From HKST-UBA85 sp035654775 (GTDB taxonomy: Bacteria > Bacteroidota > Bacteroidia > Flavobacteriales > Flavobacteriaceae), in NCBI GenBank assembly GCA_035654775.1, contig DASRWB010000017.1, forward strand, positions 46,813 through 110,812: a stretch of DNA of 64,000 nt. The letters are read 5' to 3'. Position 1 is the stretch's first letter. Each line of letters begins with the position of its first letter. The notes under the pieces were generated by a model. That model was given only the letters and a program-made list of their open reading frames with translations, was not told the DNA's origin and ran no database searches. Made by a program: the position numbers and the translations under genes. Of the stretch, positions 1-8,943 are shown piece after piece.

Positions 1-15
1 ATTTCCTCCGGCCAT
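1..15 (-). CDS. gldM: gliding motility/T9SS protein GldM, first codons only
   Basis: Only the first five codons (M-A-G-G-N) lie in the window; the gene continues past base 1. The MAGG start is typical of GldM, the periplasmic shaft protein of the type IX secretion and gliding motor, and gldM normally follows gldK and gldL. The call rests on this position plus the five residues. Confidence 0.7.
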
Positions 16-71
16 CTTATTTCTTAGTTTTTTGTTAGTTTAATTGAATTAATTAATTGTAATTATGTGTA

Positions 72-713
72 CTAATTACCTTTATTCATTGCAGACAGCA
101 TTCCGCCGTACACTCCGTTAAGCGATGACAGGTTGGATGCAAGTGATTGCATTTGCTCTTTTAACTTTGAAGCATTTTCTACGGCTTCTTCATTAATAGC
201 GGCTTGACGATTTATGCTTTCTAATTGCACCTTGTACAAGCTGTTTAAAGATTCCATTTGTGCTGCAGCTAATGATAATTCTTCACCGTATTTTTTGGTA
301 GCGGCTATAGAATCTACCGTTGGAGATAAGTTTTTGGCGGCACCTTCAAAATTCTTTATGCTATCACCTAAGCTTGCCATTAATTCTCCGTCTATTTTAG
401 CTTCTTTTAATAACTCGTCTAATTTTTTAGAGAGCATTCCTTGAGCGTCTTTAGAGTCTTCTTTTTTCTTGCTTTGTCCGCCTGCTAATTCAGGGTAAAC
501 AAGTGACCAGTCTAAATCATCATCAACCGGTTCAAAGGCTGATATAGCAAATATGATTGCTTCTGTTACTAGACCGATGGTTAACATAACATTACCTGTT
601 AAAGGTCCTATTTCAAAGTGGATAATTTTAAATAATGCTCCAACAATTACAATAGAGGCTCCCAAACCGTAAGCCATGTTCATAAATTTTTTGCTTGCTT
701 TTGACTGTGCCAT
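72..713 (-). CDS. gldL: gliding motility / type IX secretion motor protein GldL
   Basis: Inner-membrane protein that with GldM forms the proton-driven motor of type IX secretion and gliding. The 213-residue product has two hydrophobic segments near the N-terminus (about residues 13-32 and 38-58). The first holds charged or polar residues (KIIHFE) typical of the GldL family, where a membrane glutamate is involved in proton coupling. The rest is a cytoplasmic, coiled-coil-prone tail rich in Lys, Glu and Leu. It lies 61 bases downstream of gldK and 56 bases upstream of gldM, so the order is the usual gldK-gldL-gldM. Length and sequence fit the family. Confidence 0.95.
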   Translation of the reverse strand: MAQSKASKKFMNMAYGLGASIVIVGALFKIIHFEIGPLTGNVMLTIGLVTEAIIFAISAFEPVDDDLDWSLVYPELAGGQSKKKEDSKDAQGMLSKKLDELLKEAKIDGELMASLGDSIKNFEGAAKNLSPTVDSIAATKKYGEELSLAAAQMESLNSLYKVQLESINRQAAINEEAVENASKLKEQMQSLASNLSSLNGVYGGMLSAMNKGN

Positions 714-774
714 AATTTCAGTTTTTAATAAGTGTGATACTTAGGTGGTTTAATAATTAATATTTAGTTTTAGT

Positions 775-2124
775 TTAATTTTGCGCGTTTAATGTTACAT
801 CAGTTCCCATATAGTCTTGTACGGTCCTAAAGCCTATGTAGCTTCTTGCAGAATCTGCATATTCATAGTCTCTTGAACTTACTTGCAGGTAATAGGCTAC
901 ATCTTTCCAAGAACCACCACGTACTACTTTACGATTGTTGTCATTATCGTTTACGCTTGGGTTTATGGTTGAAACATATTCATAGGAAGAAGGGTCGTAA
1001 GAAGCATTTACCCACTCGGATACATTTCCTGCCATGTTGTACAGGTTGAAATCGTTAGGCTCATATGATTTTGCTTCTACGGTGTATAATGCTTGGTCTG
1101 CGGCATAATCACCTCGCAAGGGTTTAAAGTTTGCCATAAAGCAACCTCTGTCGGTTTTGGTATATGGTCCACCCCAAGGATATGTTGCTGCTTGCAGACC
1201 ACCACGAGCTGCATATTCCCATTCGGCTTCACTAGGTAAGCGGAAGGAGTTTACAAACTGTCTGCCTCTTTCTTTTTGATAGGTGTTCTTATTTAAAGTT
1301 CTCCAGTGACAAAATGCTTTGGCTTGCTGCCATTTTACACCAACCACTGGATAGTCACTGTATGCATCGTGCCAAAAATAATCATTGTGCATGGGCTCGT
1401 TATAGGAGTATGCAAAATCACGAATCCAAACCGTAGTATCGGGATATACTTCTACTTCTTCTTTTACAATGACATCTTTTCTTTCCAGTTTTCGGTCTCT
1501 TGCTGCTTTTTGAATATCCAGATAGGTGTATAGATACTTAAATTTTCTTACATCCATGGTTCGTTGCCCGTTATATGATTCTTCTAACGGAAGGTACATT
1601 CCATCCATTACCTCAGCATATAAAACATCCGGATACTGGTCAGTTTCAAATATCAGATCGATATCGTTATTAAGTCTTCTTTGTTCATCCCCGTAAGTAT
1701 CTAACATGTATTGCTGATACGGTGTTAAATTGGGATCAGAAGGATCTGTTGCCAAATAAGCAAAGTCTCCTATATCACCGTTGCCAGGTGTTTTTCCTTC
1801 TAAGTCGGCCATTTCTGCCAGTTCAGTTCTGATAATGGAATCTCTAACCCAATTTACAAATTGTCTGTATTCAGAGTTTGTAATTTCGGTAGCATCCATA
1901 TAAAAGGAACGTACGGTTACGGTTTTTGACGGAGCATCTTGAATTCCGGCTAAATCATCATCCGATTTACCCATTATAAAAGCTCCACCGGGAACCAGCT
2001 CCATACCATAAGGTTTTTCAGGGTGCCATTTTTTCCCTTTAACTCCTACTAGTTCGCCTCTATCTTTAGAGCCACAACTTAGTAAAAAAGTCATTACTGC
2101 GGTTAATACTAAAATTCTTTTCAT
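775..2124 (-). CDS. gldK: gliding motility lipoprotein GldK (T9SS outer-membrane ring)
   Basis: Outer-membrane lipoprotein that with GldN forms the periplasmic ring of type IX secretion. It begins with a lipoprotein signal (MKRILVLTAVMTFLLSC) followed by a formylglycine-generating-enzyme (sulfatase-modifying factor) fold. Visible family signatures are the GMELVPGGAFIMG segment, the EWEYAARGG segment and the AGNVSEWV and VVRGGSWKD motifs. The frame is open upstream to 2205, but the promoter at 2175-2205 lies inside that extension, so I start at the ATG at 2124; a second ATG at 2130 is two codons earlier. First gene of the gldKLM run. Confidence 0.95.
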   Translation of the reverse strand: MKRILVLTAVMTFLLSCGSKDRGELVGVKGKKWHPEKPYGMELVPGGAFIMGKSDDDLAGIQDAPSKTVTVRSFYMDATEITNSEYRQFVNWVRDSIIRTELAEMADLEGKTPGNGDIGDFAYLATDPSDPNLTPYQQYMLDTYGDEQRRLNNDIDLIFETDQYPDVLYAEVMDGMYLPLEESYNGQRTMDVRKFKYLYTYLDIQKAARDRKLERKDVIVKEEVEVYPDTTVWIRDFAYSYNEPMHNDYFWHDAYSDYPVVGVKWQQAKAFCHWRTLNKNTYQKERGRQFVNSFRLPSEAEWEYAARGGLQAATYPWGGPYTKTDRGCFMANFKPLRGDYAADQALYTVEAKSYEPNDFNLYNMAGNVSEWVNASYDPSSYEYVSTINPSVNDNDNNRKVVRGGSWKDVAYYLQVSSRDYEYADSARSYIGFRTVQDYMGTDVTLNAQN

Positions 2125-2174
2125 ATCCATAGAAAACTCGAGGTTAATACTTTGTCTTAAAAAATTTAAGAGCG

Positions 2175-2205
2175 TAAACATATTTATATATTTTTTAAAA
2201 AACAA
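2175..2205 (-). promoter_or_regulatory. promoter of gldKLM
   Basis: Read on the minus strand: TTG at 2205-2203, a 20-base spacer, then TATGTTTA at 2182-2175, one mismatch from the Bacteroidota -7 element TAnnTTTG. The predicted transcript starts about 45 bases before the gldK ATG at 2124. Confidence 0.6.
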
Positions 2206-2225
2206 CTTTTTTTTGAAAAAAAATA

Positions 2226-2258
2226 CATTTTATCGTAAAAACATGCATTTCGTCGATA
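2226..2258. promoter_or_regulatory. paired direct repeats upstream of gldK promoter
   Basis: Two copies of CATTTnnTCG (2226-2235 and 2246-2255) are spaced exactly 20 bp, start to start, just upstream of the gldK promoter. The second copy is part of CATGCATTTCGTCGATA, which recurs with one change at 57014-57030. Two half-sites two helical turns apart suggest a dimeric regulator; the layout resembles LytTR-family operators. Inference only. Confidence 0.4.
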
Positions 2259-2296
2259 AAATTGACATTAATTCTCAAACTGACACTATAAACTTC

Positions 2297-3463
2297 TCAA
2301 ACAAAATTCTTTTGAAACGCTTTATACCAACGTTCGGGTATAATTCCGTTGCTTGCATCTATATAATCTTGATGCGTGCATGGTAATAACGTATGTCTTT
2401 TTAATTTATTATTTACATCTTTTAAAAAAGGAATTTCTATCCACCAACGGTCGGTTTTATTGCTCTTGTAAAAGACTAACTCCTGAGAGTCTGCTAAGGT
2501 AATGAATTTCTGATAATTATTTGTTAATAAAAAATCATCATCTTTCACTCTTAAATTTACACCTTCTATAAAATACCAAATTATTTGCGAAATAAGCATG
2601 GCTGTGGTTTCGTCTTGTTTAGAAGGTTTATATTCATAAATCCCAAAAGAGGTAACTTTATCACTAATACCGGCATATCTGGCAATGGCACAAATATCCT
2701 TTCCGCTTATTCCATTGGGTGAGAATTTTTGATTATTTCCTACGTCAGAAGCCTTTATGGATTTCAAATCCAGCGTCACGATATTAGCATCGCGCATTAC
2801 AGGTTCTGCAAGTGTTAAATTGCCTGTTATTTCTCCCAGTCTGTAGGCTTCAAAATAAAGCTTTTCCATTAAATCAATTTCCTCTTGAGAATTAAAATAA
2901 GTTTGGTAACCTAGCGTTGCGTAATTGAACAAATTATAAGGCTGATCAAGTATTACTTTTCCTACAAAACTATCGTTTTTAATTGGTTTTGATGAATCGC
3001 CTAAATCGAATTTAACATCAACATTTACCATATTTACCATAGGAAGAAAATCGTCATAGGCTCTGTAGTTGGCATAGGTTATGTCTTGGCTTCCACCTAA
3101 CAATACAGGTATAATGCCTTTTTCCAGTAATATGGTGATAATGGTTTTTACGGCAAAATATGTGTCTTCTACGGTTTCTCCCTGATTTATATCGCCCAAA
3201 TCCACTATTTTTTTCTTCCAGTTTCCAGGGTAAAGAGAATAGAAAACTTGCCTTATATTATTAAAGTGTAATTCAGCTCCGGCATAATCTATATCGTTGC
3301 GTGTTTCAACAACACCAAGTATGGCAATGTCAGCATCTTCCAGTTCCGGTAATCCGGAGCGTTTGGTATGAATTTTTATTTTTTGGCCTAATGCCTGCTG
3401 ATTCAGCAATTCATTATGAGCTAAAACAGCATCTGAAACCGGAGATAAAAAATTAAAATTCAT
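2297..3463 (-). CDS. arginase/agmatinase-fold protein with degenerate metal site
   Basis: Ureohydrolase (arginase/formimidoylglutamase) superfamily protein of 388 residues, of the kind automatically named formimidoylglutamase in flavobacteria. The three metal-binding segments can be located but are altered. The usual GGDH/GGGH is GGSQD (residues 123-127); the DAHxD segment is D149-V-K151-F-D153, with the histidine replaced; the SxDxD segment is L-D232-L-K234, with one aspartate replaced by lysine. About half of the six Mn ligands are missing, so normal hydrolase activity is doubtful. It follows topA with a 17-base gap and is probably cotranscribed with it. Fold call is firm; function is unknown. 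Confidence 0.8.
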   Translation of the reverse strand: MNFNFLSPVSDAVLAHNELLNQQALGQKIKIHTKRSGLPELEDADIAILGVVETRNDIDYAGAELHFNNIRQVFYSLYPGNWKKKIVDLGDINQGETVEDTYFAVKTIITILLEKGIIPVLLGGSQDITYANYRAYDDFLPMVNMVNVDVKFDLGDSSKPIKNDSFVGKVILDQPYNLFNYATLGYQTYFNSQEEIDLMEKLYFEAYRLGEITGNLTLAEPVMRDANIVTLDLKSIKASDVGNNQKFSPNGISGKDICAIARYAGISDKVTSFGIYEYKPSKQDETTAMLISQIIWYFIEGVNLRVKDDDFLLTNNYQKFITLADSQELVFYKSNKTDRWWIEIPFLKDVNNKLKRHTLLPCTHQDYIDASNGIIPERWYKAFQKNFV

Positions 3464-3480
3464 TTATTATTAATACTATA

Positions 3481-5976
3481 CTATTTCTTTTTGGAAGTCG
3501 CGCTGCGTTTACTGGCTTTTTTAGGAGCGTTTTTATCTATAATTTCTTTAGCTTCTTCTAAAGTGAGTTTTTCTGCTTGTACTGTTTTGGGCAGCTGAAT
3601 TTTGGTTTTCCCTTTAGTAATAACGTGTGTTCCCCAACGTGCTTTTTCAACTTTTATGCCTTCGCTTTCCCAGTGGTGTACAATTTTATCTTTTTCTTTT
3701 TGAATTTTATCTTCTATAAGTTCAATGATGTCTTCATTTGATAAATGGTCCCAATCGTATTTTTTCCCTACATTAATGTACATTTCATTCCACTTTATAA
3801 AAGGACCAAACCGGCCTTTTCCTTTGGTCACGTCTTTTTCTTTATAGGTGTAAATGGGGGCATCTATTTTTTCTTTTTCGTCTATTAAGATTTTAGCGTC
3901 TTCAAGTTCAACACTTAACGGGTCAACTCCTGCGGGCAATGAAACAAATTTTTTCCCATACTTAACATACGGACCAAAGCGACCATTATTTACTTCTACT
4001 TCTTTGTCCTTATATGTTCCCAGTTTTTTTGGCAATTTGAACAAATCCAGTGCTTCTTCAAAGGTAATGGTATTAAGTTGTTGTTCCGGTGTGAGGCTTG
4101 CAAACAAGGGTTTTTCGTCTTCATCTACAGTGCCAATTTGCACCATAGGTCCAAATTTTCCTAACCGAACGCTGAGTTGTCTTCCGGTTTTGGGATCTTT
4201 GCCTAAAATTCGTTCGCCGGATTCTCTATCGGCATTTTCCTGAACATCTTGTACTTGCGGATGAAATTTTTTGTAGAACGATTTCATCATTTTAGTCCAA
4301 TCTTCTTTTCCTTCAGCTATATCGTCAAAATCTTCTTCTACTTTTGCTGTAAAGTTATAGTCTAATATGTCTTCAAAGTGATTTACCAAAAAGTCTGTCA
4401 CAATAAAACCTATGTCAGTTGGAACGAGTTTTCCTTTATCGGAACCTACTTTTTCAGTAAGTATTTTTTCTTTTATTTCGTTTTTCTGAAGTGTTACTTG
4501 CTTGTATTTTCTTTCTGTACCTTCTATTGTCCCTTTTTCGATGTAACCTCTGTTTTGTATGGTCGATATCGTTGGTGCGTAAGTAGAAGGACGACCAATA
4601 CCTAACTCTTCCAGTTGTTTTACCAAAGAGGCTTCGGTATATCTGTATGGTGGTCTTGTAAAGCGCTGGGTTGCGGTAATATAGTTTGTTTCCAGAGTTT
4701 CACCTACTTTTAAGGCAGGCAACATTCCTTCTTGTTCTTCATCTTCAATATCACTGCCTTCCATATACACTTTTAAAAAACCGTCAAAAGTGATTACTTC
4801 TCCATTGGCAACAAAGTATTCGTCCAGTTTGGCGTTCGTTTTAATGTCAATTTTAACATTGGTGCGTTCCAGCTCGGCTTCGCTCATTTGTGAAGCTATA
4901 GCGCGTTTCCAAATTAAATCGTAAAGCCTTGATTGGTCTTTGTCTGCAACTATATTTTGTCTGGAAAAATCTGTAGGTCGTATGGCTTCGTGAGCCTCTT
5001 GTGCTCCTTTAGTTTTTCCTTTATAATTTCTTGATTTGGCATATTTGCTACCAAAAGCACTTTCTATTTCTCTTTTTGCACCTTGTTTTGCTTCTTCAGA
5101 AAGGTTTACACTGTCTGTTCTCATATAGGTAATTAGTCCGGCTTCATAGAGTCTTTGTGCCGCTGTCATGGTTCTACTTACCGAGAAAAAAAGTTTTCTG
5201 GAGGCTTCTTGCTGCAAGGTTGAAGTGGTAAATGGTGGCGCAGGTGATTTTTTTACCGGCTTTTTTTCTAAACTGGAAATTTGATATCCGGCATCAATAT
5301 TATGCTGAAGAAATTTTTGTGCTTCTTCAAAAGTGGAAAAGTTTTTAGGGAGTTTAGCCTTAAACAATTGCTTGTTTTCGTTGAAAAACGCTGCATCTAT
5401 TCTATAAAAAGTTTCGGCTTCAAAACCTTGGATTTCGCGTTCGCGTTCAACAATTAACCGCACGGAAACCGACTGTACTCTTCCGGCAGACAATCCGCCT
5501 TTTACTTTTCGCCAAAGTACCGGCGACAACTCGTATCCTACTATTCTGTCTAAAACTCTTCTGGCCTGTTGGGCATCAACCAGATTATAATCTATTCCTC
5601 TGGGGTTTTCTATCGCTTTTTGAATAGCTGTTTTGGTAATTTCGTGAAATACTATACGCTTGGTTTTCTCTTTATCCAACTGCAGTGTTTCGGCCAAGTG
5701 CCAGGCAATGGCTTCTCCTTCGCGGTCTTCATCACTGGCCAGCCATATGGTTTCCGCTTTTGCGGCCAGTTCTTTCAGCTGTTTTACAACCGTCTTTTTA
5801 TCTTTAGAAACAATGTATTCAGGTTTAAAATCTCCTTCCACATCAACACCTAATTCTTTTGTAGGCAAGTCTGCTATATGGCCAAAACTAGAAGCTACCT
5901 TAAAATCCTTTCCCAGAAATTTTTCAATAGTTTTTGCCTTGGCAGGCGACTCTACAATGACTAAGTTTTTCGCCAT
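3481..5976 (-). CDS. topA: DNA topoisomerase I (type IA)
   Basis: Relaxes negative supercoils through a transient 5'-phosphotyrosine link. The 831 residues begin with the TOPRIM domain (LVIVESPAKAKTIEKFLG; acidic motif SDEDREGEAIAWHL). The active-site tyrosine is in GLITYMRTDSVNLS and the central domain has GRPSTYAPTI. The C-terminus has no cysteine zinc fingers. Instead there are about four TopA C-terminal repeats marked by LGKFGPMVQIG, NGRFGPYVKYG, KGRFGPFIKW and KARWGTHV, ending in a basic lysine/serine tail. This tail type is usual in Bacteroidota. The arginase-like gene follows after 17 bases. Confidence 0.98.
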   Translation of the reverse strand: MAKNLVIVESPAKAKTIEKFLGKDFKVASSFGHIADLPTKELGVDVEGDFKPEYIVSKDKKTVVKQLKELAAKAETIWLASDEDREGEAIAWHLAETLQLDKEKTKRIVFHEITKTAIQKAIENPRGIDYNLVDAQQARRVLDRIVGYELSPVLWRKVKGGLSAGRVQSVSVRLIVEREREIQGFEAETFYRIDAAFFNENKQLFKAKLPKNFSTFEEAQKFLQHNIDAGYQISSLEKKPVKKSPAPPFTTSTLQQEASRKLFFSVSRTMTAAQRLYEAGLITYMRTDSVNLSEEAKQGAKREIESAFGSKYAKSRNYKGKTKGAQEAHEAIRPTDFSRQNIVADKDQSRLYDLIWKRAIASQMSEAELERTNVKIDIKTNAKLDEYFVANGEVITFDGFLKVYMEGSDIEDEEQEGMLPALKVGETLETNYITATQRFTRPPYRYTEASLVKQLEELGIGRPSTYAPTISTIQNRGYIEKGTIEGTERKYKQVTLQKNEIKEKILTEKVGSDKGKLVPTDIGFIVTDFLVNHFEDILDYNFTAKVEEDFDDIAEGKEDWTKMMKSFYKKFHPQVQDVQENADRESGERILGKDPKTGRQLSVRLGKFGPMVQIGTVDEDEKPLFASLTPEQQLNTITFEEALDLFKLPKKLGTYKDKEVEVNNGRFGPYVKYGKKFVSLPAGVDPLSVELEDAKILIDEKEKIDAPIYTYKEKDVTKGKGRFGPFIKWNEMYINVGKKYDWDHLSNEDIIELIEDKIQKEKDKIVHHWESEGIKVEKARWGTHVITKGKTKIQLPKTVQAEKLTLEEAKEIIDKNAPKKASKRSATSKKK

Positions 5977-6072
5977 AATTTACTTTTTGTGATTCGCAAA
6001 TGTAACAGATTTTTTTTTATACACTTAATTTTAACTTTTATTCCTGATTTTTTTTAACCTCTTTTTCACTAC

Positions 6073-6080
6073 CAAAGATA
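6073..6080 (-). promoter_or_regulatory. -7 element of topA promoter
   Basis: TATCTTTG on the minus strand matches the Bacteroidota -7 consensus exactly, about 97 bases before the topA ATG. No TTG lies at the normal distance, so support is partial. Confidence 0.4.
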
Positions 6081-6166
6081 CAAACCACAAGTCACTCCAT
6101 AAAACTACCCAACGACGGTTTTCTTTCAGTAAAACTATTTTTTAACTTCAACAAATTCATGTCATT

Positions 6167-6198
6167 TTGTCACTTTATATAAAATAATAGTATCTTTG
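6167..6198 (+). promoter_or_regulatory. promoter of miaB operon
   Basis: TTG (6167-6169), a 21-base spacer and TATCTTTG (6191-6198) form a full Bacteroidota-type promoter 38 bases before the miaB start. A short repeat, GTCATTTTGTCA (6161-6172), overlaps the -33 region and could be an operator. Confidence 0.65.
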
Positions 6199-6235
6199 CA
6201 CGTTAATTGACTTTTGTAAAAACAACACCCCATTT

Positions 6236-7681
6236 ATGGAAAAAATCATTGATGAGTCTAAACAAGGTGAATCACTCATTTTGGAACAAAGAAAAGGCAA
6301 CTCCCGTAAGCTTTTTATAGAAAGTTATGGCTGCCAGATGAACTTTAGCGACAGTGAGATTGTTGCCTCTATTCTTCAAGAAGAAGGTTTTAACACTACC
6401 CTGAGTATGGAAGAGGCCGATTTGGTTTTGATAAACACTTGTTCCATCAGAGATAAAGCAGAACAAACCGTAAGAAAAAGACTGGAAAAATACAATGCTG
6501 TAAAAAAAATAAACCCAAAAATGAAAATTGGCGTTTTGGGCTGTATGGCAGAACGTTTGAAAAGTAAGTTTTTAGAAGAAGAAAAAATGATAGACCTTGT
6601 TGTAGGTCCTGACGCTTACAAAGATTTACCAAATCTTGTTGCCGAAGTTGACGAAGGTAGAAATGCCGTGAATGTAATTCTTTCCAAAGATGAAACCTAC
6701 GGCGACATTTCTCCTGTACGATTAAACAGTAATGGCGTTACCGCATTTGTATCCATTACCCGCGGTTGCGACAACATGTGTACCTTTTGCGTGGTCCCTT
6801 TTACTCGTGGTCGTGAACGAAGCAGAGATCCGCAAAGTATTATAGAGGAAATTAATAACCTATGGGAAAACGGTTTTAAAGAAGTTACCCTATTAGGACA
6901 AAATGTAGACAGCTACCTGTGGTATGGCGGTGGCCTAAAAAAAGATTTTGATAAGGCTACCGATATGCAAAAAGCAACGGCTGTAAATTTTGCAAATCTG
7001 CTGGATATGTGTGCCGTGGCGCAACCCAAAATGCGTTTTCGCTTCTCCACTTCCAATCCTCAGGACATGACATTGGATGTAATTGAAACAATGGCAAAAC
7101 ACAAAAATATTTGCAACTATATACACTTGCCTGTACAAAGTGGCAGTAACCGTATTTTAAAGGAAATGAATCGTCAGCATACACGAGAGGAATATTTTGA
7201 ATTGATTGACAATATCAGAAAAATAATTCCGGATTGTGCCATTTCACAGGATATGATTGCCGGTTTCCCAACCGAAACCGAGGAAGACCATCAAGACACC
7301 TTAAGCTTAATGGAATACGTAAAGTATGATTTTGGTTTTATGTTTGCCTACTCTGAAAGACCCGGAACTTTAGCCGAACGTAAAATGGAAGATGATGTCC
7401 CCGAAGAAACCAAAAAAAGACGCTTAAACGAAATCATTCAACTACAACAAAAACACAGTTTATACCGAACACAACAACATGTTGGTAAAATTGAAGAAGT
7501 ACTAATTGAAAAAGAGTCAAAAAAATCAGACGCGCATTGGTCCGGACGAAACAGTCAAAATACAGTAGTTGTATTCCCAAAAGGAAATTACAAGGTAGGC
7601 GACTTTGTAAAGGTAAAGATTAACGACTGCACTAGTGCTACATTGCTTGGTGAAGCTGTTGGATACTCAGAAAACAATTAA
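6236..7681 (+). CDS. miaB: tRNA-2-methylthio-N6-dimethylallyladenosine synthase MiaB
   Basis: Radical-SAM methylthiotransferase that adds the methylthio group to i6A37 of tRNAs reading UNN codons. The UPF0004 N-terminal domain carries its three cluster cysteines (YGCQMN, NTCSIRDKAE, LGCMAERLK). The radical-SAM motif is RGCDNMCTFC, and a TRAM domain closes the protein (about residues 410-481, ending LLGEAVGY). The length of 481 is normal. It is the first gene of a plus-strand run: the sigma-54 activator follows after 5 bases. Confidence 0.97.
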   Translation: MEKIIDESKQGESLILEQRKGNSRKLFIESYGCQMNFSDSEIVASILQEEGFNTTLSMEEADLVLINTCSIRDKAEQTVRKRLEKYNAVKKINPKMKIGVLGCMAERLKSKFLEEEKMIDLVVGPDAYKDLPNLVAEVDEGRNAVNVILSKDETYGDISPVRLNSNGVTAFVSITRGCDNMCTFCVVPFTRGRERSRDPQSIIEEINNLWENGFKEVTLLGQNVDSYLWYGGGLKKDFDKATDMQKATAVNFANLLDMCAVAQPKMRFRFSTSNPQDMTLDVIETMAKHKNICNYIHLPVQSGSNRILKEMNRQHTREEYFELIDNIRKIIPDCAISQDMIAGFPTETEEDHQDTLSLMEYVKYDFGFMFAYSERPGTLAERKMEDDVPEETKKRRLNEIIQLQQKHSLYRTQQHVGKIEEVLIEKESKKSDAHWSGRNSQNTVVVFPKGNYKVGDFVKVKINDCTSATLLGEAVGYSENN

Positions 7682-7686
7682 CATAC

Positions 7687-8943
7687 ATGGAATCCATTCA
7701 ATCTATAAAACAACGTTTTGAAATTATTGGAAACGATCCAAAACTAAACCGCGCCATAGAAAAAGCCATGCAAGTGGCTGCTACCGACATTTCGGTTTTG
7801 GTAACCGGTGAAAGTGGTGTAGGTAAAGAAAGTATCCCGAAAATAATACATTCACTCTCCCACCGAAAACACGGAAAATACATAGCCGTAAATTGTGGTG
7901 CCATTCCGGAAGGCACTATAGACAGTGAGCTTTTTGGTCACGAAAAAGGCGCTTTCACAGGAGCTACCCAAACCCGAAACGGATATTTTGAAGTAGCCGA
8001 TGGCGGCACCATTTTTCTGGATGAAGTAGGCGAATTGCCCTTACCTACACAAGTACGCTTGTTGCGTGTTTTAGAAAATGGGGAATTTCTAAAAGTAGGA
8101 TCCAGTAAAGTTCAGAAAACAAACGTAAGAATAGTGGCAGCCACCAATATCAATATGCTTGAAGCTATTAAAAAAGAAAAATTCCGAGAAGATCTTTATT
8201 ATAGACTAAGTACTGTAGAAATTCATTTGCCTCCATTGCGGGAACGTAAAGAAGACATTCATTTATTATTCAGAAAATTTGCCAGTGACTTCGCTTTAAA
8301 ATATAAAATGCCAACCATAAAACTTCAGGATGATGCGGTAAATTTATTATTGAAATACCGTTGGAACGGAAACATCAGACAGTTGCGCAACGTAGCCGAA
8401 CAAATTTCCGTTTTAGAACAAGACAGAACCATTACTTTAGAAACCTTGCAGAGCTATTTACCTAGCACAGGAAACAACTTGCCCGCTGTAGTAAACCGCT
8501 CCAAAACAGAAAGCGATTTTAGCAGCGAACGCGAAATACTCTACAAAATACTTTTTGACATGAAAGCCGATTTAAACGATTTAAAAAAGCTCACTTTGGA
8601 ACTTATGAAAAGTGGAAATGCCAAAGATGTTCAAAAAGAAAACCAAGGACTCATTCAAAAAATATATGGTGAAGAAGAACCGACAGATATAGAAGAAGCC
8701 ATAGAAAACCTGGAAGTTTTACCCATTCCGCAGCAAACAGATCAAAACACAGAACAAAAACAAGACAAATATCACTTTGCTGAGGAAATTGAAGAAGAAG
8801 AAACCCTATCTTTACAAGACAAAGAATTGGAACTTATAAAGAAATCGCTTGAACGCCATCAAGGAAAACGCAAATTGGCCGCACAAGAATTAGGCATTAG
8901 CGAACGTACTCTTTACAGAAAAATTAAACAATATGACCTTTAA
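7687..8943 (+). CDS. sigma-54-dependent transcriptional activator without receiver domain
   Basis: AAA+ enhancer-binding protein that remodels RNA polymerase-sigma-54. Residues about 10-260 carry the AAA+ core: Walker A GESGVGKE, the sigma-54-contacting loop GAFTGA, Walker B GGTIFLDEVGEL and the arginine region FREDLYYRLS. The C-terminus has a Fis-type helix-turn-helix (KRKLAAQELGISERTLYRKIK). There is no N-terminal receiver, GAF or PAS domain, so activity must be set by expression or partner binding. A linker of about 110 residues rich in Glu and Lys (about 270-385) is unassigned. The gene sits between miaB and lptE, with a sigma-54-like promoter before groES 1.9 kb downstream. Confidence 0.93.
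   Translation: MESIQSIKQRFEIIGNDPKLNRAIEKAMQVAATDISVLVTGESGVGKESIPKIIHSLSHRKHGKYIAVNCGAIPEGTIDSELFGHEKGAFTGATQTRNGYFEVADGGTIFLDEVGELPLPTQVRLLRVLENGEFLKVGSSKVQKTNVRIVAATNINMLEAIKKEKFREDLYYRLSTVEIHLPPLRERKEDIHLLFRKFASDFALKYKMPTIKLQDDAVNLLLKYRWNGNIRQLRNVAEQISVLEQDRTITLETLQSYLPSTGNNLPAVVNRSKTESDFSSEREILYKILFDMKADLNDLKKLTLELMKSGNAKDVQKENQGLIQKIYGEEEPTDIEEAIENLEVLPIPQQTDQNTEQKQDKYHFAEEIEEEETLSLQDKELELIKKSLERHQGKRKLAAQELGISERTLYRKIKQYDL

Noticed and set aside
3854..4243. Long opposite-strand frame inside topA, and similar ones inside groEL, purH, dnaG and receptor genes
   Set aside because: They are shadows of real genes: no signal, no domains, no ribosome or promoter context.
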